Source of the DNA: Halocynthiibacter sp. SDUM655004
GTDB lineage: Bacteria > Pseudomonadota > Alphaproteobacteria > Rhodobacterales > Rhodobacteraceae
DNA: 64,000 bases
NCBI RefSeq assembly: GCF_026015885.1
Contig: NZ_JAPDUG010000001.1
Coordinates: 1-64,000, forward strand
Direction of reading: 5' to 3'
The notes under the pieces are model-generated. The model was not told where the DNA came from. It did not search any database and was given only the letters and a program-made list of their open reading frames with translations. Made by a program: the position numbers and the translations under genes. Below are positions 1 through 10,700 of this stretch, piece by piece (the first letter of the stretch is position 1; each line of letters starts with the position of its first letter).

Positions 1-374
1 CTATCAATCCTGATGAGCACGGGAAAGGTACCGAACGCTCGCCGCGCTGAGCGCCCGATGTGGCAAAAAAATGAAACTGATAAATTACAGGGCGGGAAGC
101 GGAAGTTCGCTGCGGCTTGCGCAGAGGCCTGCTGAGCGTGAGAAAGCGGCCCTCACTTGGCTTTTCGCGATGGTCCGCATTCGACGGCGCTCTAAATGCT
201 GCAGCCTAGCCTTATCCAGCTGAATGGATGCAGGCAAAACGCTAACACCAGTGTAGGTATAGATCGCCCGATCGTCTATTTTTTCAAGTTGTTTCGACGG
301 AAAGTCGCGTGTCATGCGTTAGAGAGTTAAGATTGGTAAACAGACAGACCAGCCATGAAGTCGGAGAACTCGGA
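1..374. other. Intergenic region at left edge
   Basis: No gene is supported here. A 76-residue open frame on the minus strand (85-315) has no recognisable domain and no convincing ribosome binding site. The last bases hold the binding site (GGAG at 363-366) of the following gene. Any promoter for that gene should lie in this stretch, but no clear -35/-10 pair stands out. Confidence 0.5.
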
Positions 375-1376
375 ATGAGAATGAATGCTAAACTTTTAGC
401 CACAACCGCGATTGCGGTCGCCGCGGGCGTGTTCGGAGCTGTTTTTCTGAGCAATTCCACCCTGATGGCGCAATCAACGAATACCGAAACCACGGATACA
501 TCGCAGGCAGTGGCTACCGCCAAGTGGTCGGACAACGTGACGATCACGATAAACGATGATGATACGTTCCGTTATGAATCTGATGGTCTGCCATCCACTT
601 ATCTGGCGGACGTCTATTTGGTCCCAGATGATCCAGGTATGATGCCTTTTAGCACAAATCCTGATGCAACATTTTGGGATTTGAATGCTGCAGACATCGA
701 AGCTTCTCCGATCGACACAACAATCACAACATTACCAGTCTACAGCGAAACAACGACGGACACATCGTTGGGCCAAATCGGTATCGCCATCAACGGCGCG
801 CGCCTGTTCAATGACTACGAGGATATGGAACGCACGATCGTCGCACTTGATGACAATGTCATCCACGACCACGCCGCTTTTGTCGATGAATGCAACGGCC
901 ATCCTCTTGGTGATGGCACGACATATCACTACCACGGCATTCCGGTTTGCTTGACTGCGGAAATCGACGTCGATGGTGAGCATTCTTACATGATCGGGGT
1001 CCTGCAAGATGGCTTTCCCGTCTATTCCAACCAAGGTGAAAATGGCGAGATCATGGTGAATGCCGATCTGGATGAATGCGGCGGTCACTTTGGCCCAACT
1101 CCAGAATTTCCAGACGGTATCTATCACTACCACCTAACCGCTGACGAAGCGCCCTACACGATTGATTGCTACCACGGGGAAGTTGACATGGCACAGATGC
1201 GCGGTGGCGGCGGTGGTGGCCCGGACCTGTCGGCAGCTGCCGAGCAGCTGGGTATCTCGCAGAACGCGTTGGCAGAGGCCCTGGGCGATGGTCCACCGAA
1301 CTTTGAGGCCGCAGCGGAAACGCTTGGAGTGAGCGTTGATGTCTTGATGTCAGTGCTTCCTGCGCCTCCACAATAA
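375..1376 (+). CDS. Secreted YHYH-domain protein
   Basis: A 333-residue exported protein of unknown function. An N-terminal hydrophobic signal (about residues 8-32) precedes the mature part. Two YHYH tetrapeptides lie near residues 183 and 250, the first just after an HDH/Cys-rich stretch (about 160-175); this His/Cys pattern is the hallmark of the YHYH family and would suit metal binding, which is inference. After a run of six glycines, the last 55 residues contain two similar units built on AAE-LG-S, like a duplicated short helical motif. The start at 375 is chosen because a GGAG sits eight bases upstream and the signal peptide begins there; an earlier in-frame ATG at 309 would place 22 polar residues before the signal. 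The next gene follows after 10 bases, so the two are probably co-transcribed. Confidence 0.8.
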   Translation: MRMNAKLLATTAIAVAAGVFGAVFLSNSTLMAQSTNTETTDTSQAVATAKWSDNVTITINDDDTFRYESDGLPSTYLADVYLVPDDPGMMPFSTNPDATFWDLNAADIEASPIDTTITTLPVYSETTTDTSLGQIGIAINGARLFNDYEDMERTIVALDDNVIHDHAAFVDECNGHPLGDGTTYHYHGIPVCLTAEIDVDGEHSYMIGVLQDGFPVYSNQGENGEIMVNADLDECGGHFGPTPEFPDGIYHYHLTADEAPYTIDCYHGEVDMAQMRGGGGGGPDLSAAAEQLGISQNALAEALGDGPPNFEAAAETLGVSVDVLMSVLPAPPQ

Positions 1377-1386
1377 GGGGGGCGCC

Positions 1387-1971
1387 ATGCGAACCATCGT
1401 ATATGGCGCCGTCGTTGCGCTTATGACGTTTGCCTGTTCCATGGCGATTTTGTCATGGACTGGCTCAACTGCAGAACCGGAAGCTGCCCAAGCGGCAGCC
1501 AATGCAGCCTTTGAGACCGCGCAGAGGCAGGAAATTTGCAGTACGGAGGACCCGACCGGCGCGGGCATGCCAACCACCATGGAAGCGGATATGACCCACA
1601 ATCATCCTTTGCGGGAAGTCGCTGCAGGTCTGCCGGTTCCCACGATCTCGCATCTTGTGTTTCCGGACGAGATGGACGGATACAATGTCCAAATTCTAAC
1701 GCAAAATTTTACCTTCACGCCTTCGGCGATCAACAAAGATGTAGTGGAAAATGAAGGCCATGCGCATCTCTACATAAACGGCGAAAAAATCTCGCGCGTT
1801 TATGGGAATTGGGTGCATATCCCTTCTAGTCTTTTGGTTACAGGGGCAAATGCTGTCAGCGTGACTTTGAATGCCAACGACCATAGTGAATGGGCGAAAG
1901 ATGGGAAGTCGATCGGTTCAACTGTCATTGTAGTCAAACCGGAATCGGGCGCATCAAACTCCAGCGAATAA
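1387..1971 (+). CDS. Small exported or membrane-anchored protein, unknown function
   Basis: A 194-residue protein with an N-terminal hydrophobic segment (about residues 4-25) that is a signal peptide or anchor. The Cys at 17 does not sit in a good lipobox. The mature part has DMTHNHP near residue 72 and a GHAHLYING segment near 125, followed by a VYGNWVHIP stretch; I know similar His-containing secreted hypothetical proteins but no assigned function. It begins 10 bases after the YHYH gene, so the pair probably forms an operon and may act together outside the cytoplasm. A role in metal handling would be a guess from the His content. Confidence 0.7.
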   Translation: MRTIVYGAVVALMTFACSMAILSWTGSTAEPEAAQAAANAAFETAQRQEICSTEDPTGAGMPTTMEADMTHNHPLREVAAGLPVPTISHLVFPDEMDGYNVQILTQNFTFTPSAINKDVVENEGHAHLYINGEKISRVYGNWVHIPSSLLVTGANAVSVTLNANDHSEWAKDGKSIGSTVIVVKPESGASNSSE

Positions 1972-2112
1972 TTTATGTGTTCTGATAGCGCAAAAGCGGG
2001 CTTTCGCTGTATCGCAGAAGTTCGGTGATTTGGGCTCCTTCCGGTATCGGCGGCAGCGCACCAATGCCCGCTCCCCGGACAGGTGCGCTGACCGCTGACT
2101 TCTTTCAGCCAG

Positions 2113-3066
2113 TCAGAGTTGCCACTCAAACCCGACGGCCATTTCTGATTCATCCCAAAGTCGAGCCATGACGGTTTTGTCGTGAGCATGTGCGTTCAGC
2201 GTGCCCCTACCAACAGGGCCGACCGCTTCCATCCGACCCGTAGGACCGTAGAGGGCGCGTTGTTCGGTCAGAGCATCTTCAGTCGCGCACATGACTTCAG
2301 GGTATGAGCCTTGTTCCGCTGTTTGGACCATTGGCGTCTTGGTCATCAGCCACCAGATGAAACGCATCGTGCGGCTGCCGCTTGTTGTGATCAGAGAGGT
2401 TGCCGATGAACCAGGATGGCAGACGAAAACTTTAACATCCTTGCGCCCGGCAGCGACTAACCGGTCCTGAAGTTCGTAGGCAAACATCATCTGCGCCAGC
2501 TTGCTCTGCGAATAGGCGGTGTTCGCGCCGTAGCCTTCATCCCAGTTCATGTCGTCGAACTTGATGGTCTTGAGACCCATGTTGTAGCCGAGGCTGGCCA
2601 CGACAACGATCCGGCCTTTGCTTTCGGCGATGCGATCAAAGAGCAGACCATTGAGGAGGAAATGCCCGTAGTGGTTAGTGCCAAGCTGGCTTTCAAATCC
2701 ATCAACAGTCAACTTGCGCGTCGGTACCTGCGCGATCGCGGCGTTGTTGATCAGCGCATCGATGCGGGGCACGTTCTTCAGAACTTCTTCGGCAGCCTCG
2801 CGCACACTGTTCAGAACCGACAGGTCCATCCGGATATAGCTCACGTCGGCTTTTGTGCCGAATTCCTGTTTCAGGTCTGCGATTGCTGCCTCGGATTTCT
2901 CTGTCGAGCGGTTCAGCATCACCACTTTCGCGTTCTTCTTTAAAAGAATGCGCGCGGCTTGAAAACCTGCTCCTGCGTTGGCGCCGGTGATCACGTAGGT
3001 GTTGTTCGACAGGTCGCCGAGGCGTTCGGGTGTCCAGCCTTTGGGTCCAAATGTCGTGTCTGCCAT
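2113..3066 (-). CDS. Short-chain dehydrogenase/reductase (retinol dehydrogenase/protochlorophyllide reductase-like)
   Basis: A 317-residue NAD(P)-dependent oxidoreductase of the SDR family. The Rossmann motif TGANAGAG is at residues 27-34, NNAA at about 107-110, a Ser in the VVVAS strand near 158 and the catalytic YSQSK at 185-189, so the Ser-Tyr-Lys triad is complete. The length fits the retinol dehydrogenase/protochlorophyllide reductase-like subgroup, whose bacterial members act on diverse alcohols and carbonyls; the substrate cannot be read from sequence. The ATG at 3066 has an AGGAGA binding site eight bases upstream. The gene is divergent from an AraC regulator, an arrangement that suggests the regulator controls it. 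Confidence 0.88.
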   Translation of the reverse strand: MADTTFGPKGWTPERLGDLSNNTYVITGANAGAGFQAARILLKKNAKVVMLNRSTEKSEAAIADLKQEFGTKADVSYIRMDLSVLNSVREAAEEVLKNVPRIDALINNAAIAQVPTRKLTVDGFESQLGTNHYGHFLLNGLLFDRIAESKGRIVVVASLGYNMGLKTIKFDDMNWDEGYGANTAYSQSKLAQMMFAYELQDRLVAAGRKDVKVFVCHPGSSATSLITTSGSRTMRFIWWLMTKTPMVQTAEQGSYPEVMCATEDALTEQRALYGPTGRMEAVGPVGRGTLNAHAHDKTVMARLWDESEMAVGFEWQL

Positions 3067-3078
3067 CTTCTGTCTCCT

Positions 3079-3092
3079 GCCAGTCCACTGGC
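3079..3092 (-). promoter_or_regulatory. Short hairpin in the SDR leader / divergent promoter region
   Basis: GCCAG-tcca-CTGGC forms a perfect 5-bp stem with a 4-base loop just upstream of the SDR ribosome binding site, between the SDR and AraC genes. It could be an RNA hairpin or half of a regulator site; there is no further support. Confidence 0.25.
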
Positions 3093-3224
3093 GATTTAGG
3101 TGTCGTTGTCTGAAAGTATAGATAGAAGCAGTTGAGGCCTGAAAATAGGCAATTTGATCTCAAATACTTGCACATTCGTCTCAACCCCGTTGCAAAAATG
3201 AAAGAGCTCTGCCAGCTAGGGCGC

Positions 3225-4139
3225 ATGAGCAAAGACCAGATCAAACACCTGATTGAACGCCATCTGCCGCAGGCGGGCCTTGTCGATACTGCACTGAAGG
3301 GCGTCCAGCTTTTCCGGGTGACCGAGACCATACCCTGCGTTCCTGTCGTATACGAGCCCACAGTCGTGGCTATCCTCAACGGCACAAAGGAAGCTGTCCT
3401 AGACGGTGAGCACCATATTTATGACAGCGATAAGTACATGCTCTGCCCAATGACATTGCCGGTGGAGGCGGGAACGCCACGGGCGTCCAAGGTGGATCCA
3501 CTACTAGGCGTTGTGATCACTTTGGAGCCAAGAGTAATGCGCGAGCTCACGATGGATATTGAAACGGCTTCCGGTGGCAACAGACAGCTTCAGGGCGCAG
3601 CCCCACAGGCGTTGGAATTGGCGTCTTGGGATGCTGGTTTCACGCAGGCTTTGCTGCGGCTTTTGGAATTGCTTGACAATCCGGTTCATCTAGAAGTGCT
3701 GGGAACAGGGAGGCTGCGCGAGTTGTATTACGCAGTGCTGATGGGAGAGGCTGGGGGTACTGCAAAACAGGCCTTTGGCGTCGGCAATGAGATTGCGCGC
3801 ACGATCGACTATCTTGCGAACCACCTGAACAAACAGGTAACTATCGACGAAATGGCCGACTACGTTGGCATGAGCCGCGCTGTCTTTCATCGGCGTTTCA
3901 AAGAAGCCACGACAATGTCCCCGATCCAATTTGTGAAGTCGATGCGGCTGAACAACGCCGCCATGAAGATTGCCGAAGGAAAGACCGTGTCGGAGGCGGC
4001 CTGGGACGCAGGCTATCAAAGCTACTCACAATTCAGCCGCGAGTTTAAGCGGATGTACGGCCAGTCACCCCGGAAATGGAGCAACGACCAACAACTTGCG
4101 ACGGGGGCCGACAAGCGCAAACTTAGCGGACCGTTATGA
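3225..4139 (+). CDS. AraC-family transcriptional regulator
   Basis: A 304-residue cytoplasmic regulator. The N-terminal part (about residues 20-190) matches the AraC_N type of effector domain, and the C-terminal 100 residues carry the double helix-turn-helix, with VTIDEMADYVGMSRAVFHRR in the first and the conserved SYSQFSREFKRMYGQSPRKW in the second. An ATG at 3198 is also in frame; 3225 is preferred because AGGG lies about seven bases upstream. It is divergent from the short-chain dehydrogenase gene, and AraC_N regulators often control a neighbouring oxidoreductase, so this is its likely target. Confidence 0.88.
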   Translation: MSKDQIKHLIERHLPQAGLVDTALKGVQLFRVTETIPCVPVVYEPTVVAILNGTKEAVLDGEHHIYDSDKYMLCPMTLPVEAGTPRASKVDPLLGVVITLEPRVMRELTMDIETASGGNRQLQGAAPQALELASWDAGFTQALLRLLELLDNPVHLEVLGTGRLRELYYAVLMGEAGGTAKQAFGVGNEIARTIDYLANHLNKQVTIDEMADYVGMSRAVFHRRFKEATTMSPIQFVKSMRLNNAAMKIAEGKTVSEAAWDAGYQSYSQFSREFKRMYGQSPRKWSNDQQLATGADKRKLSGPL

Positions 4140-4419
4140 AGGCAGATCGAAGAGCTGCTTTGTCCGAATTGTCGTCATCGAACCTGTTGAAATGCTGCAC
4201 CATGTGTTGAGCGGCAGTTTCGGGAAACTGCAACGCAGCATCGGCGTGATCAGCCAATGTCGGCAACGGGCCGTTTTTGTAAGCGTTGCTGCGCTCGCGG
4301 CGTTGAATTCACGAGGGCAAACCTGCTGTTCAAACTTTGACTCCTAAGTCCGTTTTTTTCGCTTCGTCCCCTACACGAACCGTAGCTAGAGTTAGGGCAT
4401 GGTATTCACTAATTCGGGC

Positions 4420-5589
4420 TTAACGAGGCCGCGCAACCACCAAATCCGAATTGATGTCATTCATGTTGTCGACGCCGCACAGCGCCATGGCGACAGTCAA
4501 TTCGCGCCGCATGGCTGTCAGCAGATTTTCGACACCGTCTTCACCGCCGGCAGCGACAGCATAGGCCCAGGGCCGCCCGATCAGCACGCCATCCGCGCCA
4601 AGAGCCTTTGCGCGAAATACATCAAGACCAGAGCGGATACCGCCATCCAAAAGAACCTCGGCGCGCCCATCGATCTTGTCGCGCACCCCGGGCAGTACGG
4701 AAATCGAAGATGCGACACCATCGAGCTGACGCCCGCCATGATTGGAGACGATCACACCATCTGCACCTGCCTCGGCGGCTGAATGTGCATCCTCAGAGGA
4801 TAAAACCCCTTTGATGATCAACTTGCCGTTCCAAATGCCGCGCAACCATTCGATATCTTTCCACGTAACTGAGGCATCGAATTGGCTGCCGACCCACTCT
4901 CGGTATTGCGAAGGGTCTGTCGCCGCTGGCACGTATTTCGTGAGGTTTCCAAAGGTGTGCGGTTTGCCCTTGATACCTACATCAATCGCCCATTGCGGAT
5001 GGCTGAGATAGGACAGAAGACCTGCACGCAATTTCCCCCAAGCGCTGGCTCCACCCGCTATGCCATTGCGCACATCGCGGTATCGTTCGCCCACCACCGC
5101 CAGATCAACCGTGAAAACAAGAGTTCGGACACCAACATCCCAAGCGCGGTCTAGGATTTCCTGAACGATTGCGCGGTCGCGCAGCATATATAGCTGAAAC
5201 CAAAAGGGCTTGCTGCTAACGCTAGCGATCTCTTCCAGAGCGCAAATTGACACAGTAGACAAGGTGAATGGGACGCCTGCAGCATCGGCGGCTCGTTTGG
5301 CCTGCACTTCGGCGCGGCGGGCAAGCATGCCCCCCATGCCCACCGGGGCAAGTGCCAGCGGCATCTCGCAATTTTCACCTGCAAGCATTCCGTTTGTAGT
5401 GACGTTTGAAACATCTCGCATGACCCGTTGCTTCGGCTCAATTCGCGCGAAATCTGACACGTTCCGGCGCAGGGTCGCCTCGTCATAAGCACCACCGTCA
5501 ACATAATCAAAAAGGAAACGCGGCAGCTTGCGCTCTGCAATCCGGCGATAGTCCTCGGACGTGACGGGCACAAGGTTCATCGTCGGCAT
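4420..5589 (-). CDS. FMN-dependent alpha-hydroxyacid oxidase/dehydrogenase (LldD family)
   Basis: A 389-residue TIM-barrel flavoenzyme that oxidises an L-2-hydroxy acid to the 2-oxo acid. The family signature SNHGGRQLD is at residues 282-290 with the catalytic His at 284, the FMN-contacting Lys is in KLIIKG near 260, and RFLFDYVDGGA near 24 is the usual N-terminal family segment. Length fits L-lactate dehydrogenase LldD, glycolate oxidase and mandelate dehydrogenase, so the substrate is open. The ATG at 5589 has a GGAGG six bases upstream. It is the last gene of the long minus-strand operon beginning with dctP, so its product may feed, or share substrates with, the 2-oxoacid oxidoreductase encoded upstream. 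Confidence 0.9.
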   Translation of the reverse strand: MPTMNLVPVTSEDYRRIAERKLPRFLFDYVDGGAYDEATLRRNVSDFARIEPKQRVMRDVSNVTTNGMLAGENCEMPLALAPVGMGGMLARRAEVQAKRAADAAGVPFTLSTVSICALEEIASVSSKPFWFQLYMLRDRAIVQEILDRAWDVGVRTLVFTVDLAVVGERYRDVRNGIAGGASAWGKLRAGLLSYLSHPQWAIDVGIKGKPHTFGNLTKYVPAATDPSQYREWVGSQFDASVTWKDIEWLRGIWNGKLIIKGVLSSEDAHSAAEAGADGVIVSNHGGRQLDGVASSISVLPGVRDKIDGRAEVLLDGGIRSGLDVFRAKALGADGVLIGRPWAYAVAAGGEDGVENLLTAMRRELTVAMALCGVDNMNDINSDLVVARPR

Positions 5590-5620
5590 CAGTATCCTCC
5601 ATCGCTTGGCATTTTCAACG

Positions 5621-5869
5621 TCATGGCATCACACTGTCAGGCACTTTGCCCGTTTCAATGCAAGGCATCACATTCATGAACAAACGTCTTGCCATGCCCG
5701 TCCGGTATTCCACTATCGCGCGGCCGATTTGCGGAGTCTGAGCGACGTCATTTGGAATGTCCGCGCCCGCCTCAACCGGAAGAAACCTGACGACCTGTCC
5801 GCCAATTTCCATGGGCGGCGGCGACAGCGCGCGCGACACAGTTATTGTCAATCCCATTGCGTCTGTCAC
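5621..5869 (-). CDS. Small protein translationally coupled to ilvD, unknown function
   Basis: An 82-residue frame that starts with GTG overlapping the ilvD stop (GTGA at 5866-5869) and ends 31 bases before the hydroxyacid oxidase gene. The fit between two operon genes and the stop-start overlap support translation. The product has no recognised domain; it has a short beta-like start ([17 protein letters not shown]) and no signal peptide or membrane segment. I do not recognise it. The alternative is that this is an untranslated gap of about 275 bases, unusually long for this otherwise tight operon. Confidence 0.5.
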   Translation of the reverse strand: MTDAMGLTITVSRALSPPPMEIGGQVVRFLPVEAGADIPNDVAQTPQIGRAIVEYRTGMARRLFMNVMPCIETGKVPDSVMP

Positions 5870-7737
5870 AGGTTGGCACCGAGGCGTTCAAGTTTGGTCA
5901 ACCGATCCACATCACGCGCACCACCTTTGTCAGCAGATGAGGCCATCAACCCGTAGACGCGCAGTGCGGTCGACACTTCGCGCACCCTTGTTTCGGGTTT
6001 CCACGCCTTGTCGCCGCGTGCATTCATCTCGTCGCGGCGGCGTTGAAGCTCCTCATCGCACACATCCAGATGCACAGAGCGATTGGGGATATCAAACTCA
6101 ATCGGATCGCCATCTTGCACCAGACCGATTACACCGCCAGAAGCCGCCTCCGGCGAGACGTGTCCAACGGAAAGGCCTGACGTTGCGCCGGAGAAGCGCC
6201 CATCGGTGATGAGACCAGCCTTGTCACCAAGACCCATGGCTTTCATCATCCCTGTGGGCGTCAGCATCTCGCGCATGCCTGGCCCGCCGCGCGGACCTTC
6301 GTAGCGGATCACCACGACATTGCCTGCTTGTACCGTGCCGTTGCGGATTTTCTCCAGCGCCTCTTCCATACTCTCAGAGACGATCGCCGTACCGCGGAAT
6401 GTCCAGAGGTTGTCCGGCACGCCAGCCGATTTCACAACGCAACTGTCGGGAGCCAGATTACCACGCAACACGGCCAGACCGCCATCTTCGGTAAAGGCAT
6501 GTTCAGCATTGCGGATCACGCCGTTTTCGCGGTCGGTGTCCAGTTCCTTGAAGCGGCTTGACTGCGAGAAGGCGCGAATGGATCGAATGCCACCTGGCCC
6601 TGCAGAAAAGAGCTTGCGCGCTGTTTCGTTCTCTGGGTTCGTGATGTCCCAGTCGGCGCAATACTCCGTCACTGGCTGGCCCAATACTGTCGGGACATCC
6701 CCGTTATACTTGCCCGCCTTGAGCAATTCATGCGCGACAGCCATCACGCCACCCGCCCGGTGCATATCTTCGATGAAAACCTCGTGCGCGGAGGGCGAGA
6801 CTTTGCACAAACAAGGCGTGTCGCGGCTGATCCGGTCGAAATCGTCGATGTTAAAGACGACACCGGATTCCTGTGCCACGGCCAAGAGGTGCAGGATCGT
6901 GTTGCTCGATCCGCCGATCGCCATCGTCATGCGCACGGCGTTCTCCAGCCCTTCACGGCTGCAAATCGAACGTGGCAAGACGCTGTCGTCACCATCGCGG
7001 TAATAGGCTTCGGCCATGCCGACGATGCGATGGGCGGCCTTGCGGAACAGCTCCTCTCGGTCAGTGTGGGTGGCTACGATTGTGCCGTTGCCGGGCAACG
7101 CCAATCCAAGCGCTTCGGTCAGGCAGTTCATCGAGTTAGCCGTCCCCATCAAGGCGCAGGAGCCGCACGTGGGACAGGCGCTTTCCTCGACTGCGGCAAT
7201 CTCCTCCTGTGTGGCTGTTGGGTCGCCCGCCACATAGATCGTGTCGATGGCGTCGATGCGCTTGGTCTCGTTGCGAAAGTCGAACTTGCCTGACTCCATC
7301 GGCCCGCCGGACACGAAGATCGTCGGGATGTTCAGCCGGTTCGCGGCCATCAGCATCGCAGGGGTTATCTTGTCGCAATTGCTCAGGCAGATCATCGCGT
7401 CGATCGCGTGGGCGTTGGCCATATATTCGCATGCATCCGCGATCAATTCACGCGAAGGGAGCGAATACATCATGCCCTCGTGGCCCATCGCGATTCCATC
7501 ATCGACAGCGATGGTGTTGAACTCTTTAGGCACACCACCAGCCGCGCGGATCTCCTTGGCCACAAGACGCCCCAGCGCTTGTAAATGAACGTGACCCGGC
7601 ACCATCTCGGTGAACGAATTCGCGATCCCGATGATAGGGCGGCCAAACTCTTCGGGCGCTGTTCCAGTTGCGCGCCAAAGCGCCCGCGCGCCTGTGTTCA
7701 TCGCGCCGACGGTGACTTTATCTGATCTGAGTTTCAT
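5866..7737 (-). CDS. ilvD: Dihydroxy-acid dehydratase (IlvD/Edd family)
   Basis: A 623-residue iron-sulfur dehydratase that converts a 2,3-dihydroxy acid to a 2-oxo acid. It follows E. coli IlvD almost end to end: VPGHVHL near 46, NCDK at 120-123 (cluster Cys121), CPTCGSC at 188-194, GGSSNT near 274, and [16 protein letters not shown] near the C terminus. The family role is branched-chain amino acid synthesis, but here the gene lies inside a TRAP-transporter catabolic operon, so it may be a paralogue acting on a sugar acid or hydroxy acid. An ATG with GGAG eight bases upstream sets the start, 19 bases after the IOR gene. Whether a second ilvD exists elsewhere in the genome would decide between the biosynthetic and catabolic roles. 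Confidence 0.9.
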   Translation of the reverse strand: MKLRSDKVTVGAMNTGARALWRATGTAPEEFGRPIIGIANSFTEMVPGHVHLQALGRLVAKEIRAAGGVPKEFNTIAVDDGIAMGHEGMMYSLPSRELIADACEYMANAHAIDAMICLSNCDKITPAMLMAANRLNIPTIFVSGGPMESGKFDFRNETKRIDAIDTIYVAGDPTATQEEIAAVEESACPTCGSCALMGTANSMNCLTEALGLALPGNGTIVATHTDREELFRKAAHRIVGMAEAYYRDGDDSVLPRSICSREGLENAVRMTMAIGGSSNTILHLLAVAQESGVVFNIDDFDRISRDTPCLCKVSPSAHEVFIEDMHRAGGVMAVAHELLKAGKYNGDVPTVLGQPVTEYCADWDITNPENETARKLFSAGPGGIRSIRAFSQSSRFKELDTDRENGVIRNAEHAFTEDGGLAVLRGNLAPDSCVVKSAGVPDNLWTFRGTAIVSESMEEALEKIRNGTVQAGNVVVIRYEGPRGGPGMREMLTPTGMMKAMGLGDKAGLITDGRFSGATSGLSVGHVSPEAASGGVIGLVQDGDPIEFDIPNRSVHLDVCDEELQRRRDEMNARGDKAWKPETRVREVSTALRVYGLMASSADKGGARDVDRLTKLERLGANL

Positions 7738-7756
7738 TTTTTAGTGCTCCGTTATT

Positions 7757-10700
7757 TTACGCGATTGCATTTGTTGTAAGGGCGTCCCGCAACTTCGCGC
7801 GCTTCTTGGCAACCTCGGCGGCGTGCCGTTCGCGCACGTGACCGTAGCCGCGAATGTGTTCAGGTAGGTCCAGAAGCTCGATCAGCACCTCAGCATCAGC
7901 TTGATTGGCCTGTGCCATGGCAAAGTCGATATCCGCCTCATACTCTTCCAGAAGCTGGCGCGCGAGCACCGCCTCTTCGCTGTTTCGGAACGGATCAAGC
8001 CGCGTGCCGCGCAGTTTGCGTAAGCGATTCATCAGCGTGAAGAAGCGCATCGCTGTCTTGCCTTTCACCGCGCCTTTGGTGTGCTTGCCGGTCTTGGGGT
8101 CAACCCCGCCGATGGGCCATGCGCCGAAGTAAAACGTCATCTCCATCTCGCCCTCGAAGGCCTCTTCGAGCGACGCACGGAAGGATGGCTTGCAGTACAG
8201 TCGCGCGACTTCCCATTCGTCCTTGACCGCGAGCAGCTTGTATAGCCCGCGTGCGATGGCTTTGAGAGCCTCCTCGCTCAAGCCTGCCGCTTTCGCGCTG
8301 GCGAGTTTGTCTGTGTAGCGTTTGGCAAGCGCGGGACCGTCATAGGCGATCAACTCACCCGTGCGATGGGCGATGATCTCATCGAGAGTTTTCTCGTGCA
8401 GTGCATCAAGAAAGGTCTCGGTCTTATCTCCCATCAATTCCTTTGCGGCCGCTGGATCACCCATTGCAAGGCGTCCCAATTCGAAGGCCTGCTTGTTTTT
8501 GACGACAGCGACGCCGTTCAAATCAATCGCGTGGTAGATCGCTTCCAAAGACAACGGGATGCCCCCCTGTTGCCAGCTTGCGCCCATCAGCAGCATATTG
8601 GCAAAGACCCGGTCCCCCATGATTTTCTCGGCCAGTTCCTGCGCGTTCATCGTCCGTGCGCCATCGCCCAGAACTGTGCTCAGACGCTCGGCCTGTTCAG
8701 CGCCGCTCAACTGCCAATCGGGGTTCTTGGAAAACTCCGAGGTGGGCACCACGGTCGTGTCACTGACTGCAACAGATTTTCCGTGGGTCAGCTTGGAGAG
8801 CGCTTCATCTCCCGCCGCCACTACCAGATCGCAGCCGATGAGCGCATCGGCTTCTCCCGCCGCGATCCGAGTGGCGCGCATTTGCTCGGGGCTGAGCGCA
8901 AGCTTGATATGGCTGTGCACCGCGCCGTATTTCTGGGCCAGACCCGTGATGTCGAGGTTCGACGAGAAATACCCGTCTGCATGTGCGGCGACGGCCAGAA
9001 TCTGCCCCACAGTCACAACGCCCGCGCCACCGATCCCAGAGACCAAAATCGACCACGAGCCATCGATTTCGCGCGGCGTGGGGAGCGGCAAGTGGCTGAC
9101 ATCGATTGCGACCTCGGTCTGTTGTACCTTGCGCGGTGTTGCGCCTGTGAGCGTGACGAAAGACGGGCAGAAGCCCTCGATGCAGGAAAAATCCTTGTTG
9201 CAGGAGGATTGGTTGATCTTGCGTTTGCGGCCCAGTTTCGTTTCCAGCGGCTCGATGGCCATACAGGCCGATACGGTCGAACAGTCGCCGCAGCCTTCGC
9301 AAACCTCGGGGTTGATAAAGGCCCGTTTGTCGGGGTCTACCCATTTGCCGCGCTTCCGCAGGCGGCGGCGCTCGGTGGCGCAGGGCTGGTCGTAGATGAT
9401 TACGGTGACACCGGAAATGTCGCGCAACTCCCGTTGCACATGCTCCATCTCGCTGCGCGGGTGCAAGCTCGCGCCGACGCCAAGGTTCTTGCCCTCGTAT
9501 TTCTCTGGCTCGTCTGCCACCAGCGCGATGCGCTCCACCCCTTCGGCGCGCAACTGATGGACCATCTGCAACGGGCTGACCTCGCCGTCATGCGGCTGCC
9601 CGCCGGTCATCGACACGAACCCATTGTGCAGCAGCTTGTAGGTGATCGGCGCGCCTGCGGCGACAGCGGCGCGAATTGCCATCAGGCCAGAGTGAAAATA
9701 GGTACCGTCGCCCATGTTGGCGAAGACGTGTTTTTCATCGGTGAACGGGAACTGGCCGAGCCACATCGCCCCTTCGCCGCCCATATGGCTGACCGAATTT
9801 GTTGTCTTCGGATCGCGCAGCATCGCCATTGTGTGACACCCGATGCCTGCCAGCGCGCGGGAGCCGTCGACGACTTGCGTCGAACGCCCGTGCGGGCAGC
9901 CTGCGCAGAAAGAGGGCGGGCGAATGCTGCCAGCACCCAAGTTAGATAGAGTTTCGGGTTGATTGGGAAGCGACAGACCGCAATCAGCGTCGATTTCCTG
10001 CGCCACCTTCACCAGAACCCGGGTCACTTGATTGGGGTCAATCTCACCAAAACCGGGGAAGGCGCAATCGTCCGCTTCGGCGGAATAGGCCGTGCCGTGA
10101 AAGGTCTTGCCAACGATGCGAGGGCGCTGCTCCGTTTCATATAGGATCGTCCGAATCTGATCCTCCAGCAGTGGGCGTTTTTCCTCGACCAAAATTATCG
10201 TGTCGAGCCCGTCCGCAAATTTCGCGATAACTTCAGGGTCCAGAGGCCAGACCATGCCGATCTTCAGCAGCCGTGCGGGAATACTGCCCAACTTTCCATC
10301 TTTGTAGCCCAAACCCGCGAGTGATTGGTTGAGATCCTGCCATGCCTTGCCCGCAGCGATAATGCCGATGCGCGCGTCTTTCGGCCCTTCAAGCTTGTTC
10401 AACTCATTGGCGCGTGCGTAGGCGAGCGCTTTCTTCAACTTCACATCCCAGAGCAACCGCTCCTGTTCGGGGATCGGCGTGAAGGGTTTGATGCTGGTGT
10501 CAGGCACGTTTCCTTGGGGGATCACGATCTCGGGGCTGTTCGGCGAGACATAAACCGACCCGCCTCCTTCGACCACATCGGTGACCAGTTTCATGCCAAC
10601 CAGCGTGCCTGAATAGCGGCTCATGGCGATCCCGTGCAGCCCCATGTCGAGCACGTCCTGCACATTGGACGGCGCCAACAACGGCATGCCAAGCGATGCG

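Noticed and set aside
6320-7003. 227-residue plus-strand frame within ilvD
   Set aside because: Antisense shadow of a strongly conserved gene.
8366-9949. 527-residue open frame on the plus strand, antisense to the IOR gene
   Set aside because: It lies wholly within the well-conserved IOR coding sequence, has no domain or binding site, and is explained by the codon bias of the GC-rich gene on the other strand.
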